NCBI GenBank assembly: GCA_023053545.1
Contig: JAKZAN010000006.1
Coordinates: forward strand, 7,699,851 to 7,763,850
Direction: 5' to 3'
Length of the DNA stretch: 64,000 nucleotides
Source of the DNA: Lepidurus packardi
Lineage: Eukaryota; Arthropoda; Branchiopoda; Notostraca; Triopsidae
The notes beneath the pieces are model-generated. The model saw only the letters and a list, made by a program, of their open reading frames with translations, ran no database searches and was not told the DNA's origin. A program made the translations under genes and the position numbers. This document shows positions 63,851 through 64,000 of this stretch, one piece after another; position 1 is the stretch's first letter; every line of letters begins with the position of its first letter.

Positions 63851-63929
63851 GCTTGTAGTAAACTCTGAATTTGTAGTTTCTAACAAGCATCAGTTTTGGC
63901 TGTGCAAAGGAATACGAAAAGGAAGCGAT

Positions 63930-64000
63930 ATGGGGAAGCTTCCGCTAATTACGCTTTTCCTTATATTAGGGATGACGATGGGACAACTGGCGGCTGCATC
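63930..64000 (+). CDS. N-terminus of a secreted protein, cut by window edge
   Basis: An ATG at 63930 opens a frame that reads MGKLPLITLFLILG then MTMGQLAAA to the end of the window. It is a textbook signal peptide: a lysine, a 10-residue hydrophobic core, and small residues for cleavage near QLAA. The frame is too short for family assignment. It faces away from tenectin, so the two may share the upstream control region. It could also be a chance hydrophobic frame, but the initiator-like site and composition favour a real first exon. Confidence 0.55.
   Translation, partial: MGKLPLITLFLILGMTMGQLAAA

Noticed and set aside
1-64000. Bacterial-type systems (operons, CRISPR arrays, phage genes)
   Set aside because: The window is eukaryotic, with spliced genes throughout; no regularly spaced repeat-spacer array or prokaryotic gene cluster is present.

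Overview
The window reads as arthropod nuclear DNA and most resembles a branchiopod crustacean such as Daphnia. It has short GT-AG introns (many of 55-90 bp) within multi-exon genes, AT-rich noncoding DNA, scattered TTAGG-type (arthropod telomere motif) degenerate repeats, and animal-specific gene families. The species call is inference; no database was searched.

Layout. (1) 1-14.2 kb holds no confident coding sequence. It contains dispersed repeats, a foldback element near 6.5-7.0 kb, and a possible upstream exon of the following collagen gene. (2) 14.19-23.32 kb, plus strand: 28 exons of a transmembrane MACIT collagen (type XIII/XXIII/XXV family); its N-terminal cytoplasmic and membrane exons were not found. 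(3) 24.89-33.27 kb, plus strand: a complete 17-exon tolloid/BMP1 metalloprotease (1147 aa; all exon phases close). (4) 35.11-35.92 kb, plus strand: a DNAJC30-like mitochondrial J protein. (5) 36.19-37.05 kb, minus strand: a VPS37 ESCRT-I subunit. (6) 37.32-38.64 kb, minus strand: a coiled-coil IQ-motif protein resembling DRC10/IQCD. (7) 39.73-49.56 kb, minus strand: a large secreted VWC-domain, mucin-like protein best matching tenectin (2466 aa, RGD in the fifth VWC domain, three internal tandem-repeat arrays). (8) 49.6-63.9 kb is gene-poor; it probably contains the tenectin 5' UTR exon(s) and a long first intron, then an intergenic region. (9) At the right edge a plus-strand signal-peptide start (63930) opens a secreted-protein gene that runs off the window.

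Three of the genes act at the cell surface or matrix: a membrane collagen, a procollagen/chordin-processing protease family member, and an integrin-ligand-like VWC mucin. The three between them are housekeeping or ciliary genes. The most unusual points are the tolloid propeptide, enlarged by alternating acidic coiled-coil and polybasic blocks, the acidic tyrosine-containing tail on the MACIT collagen, and the near-identical 342-bp coding repeats in tenectin.
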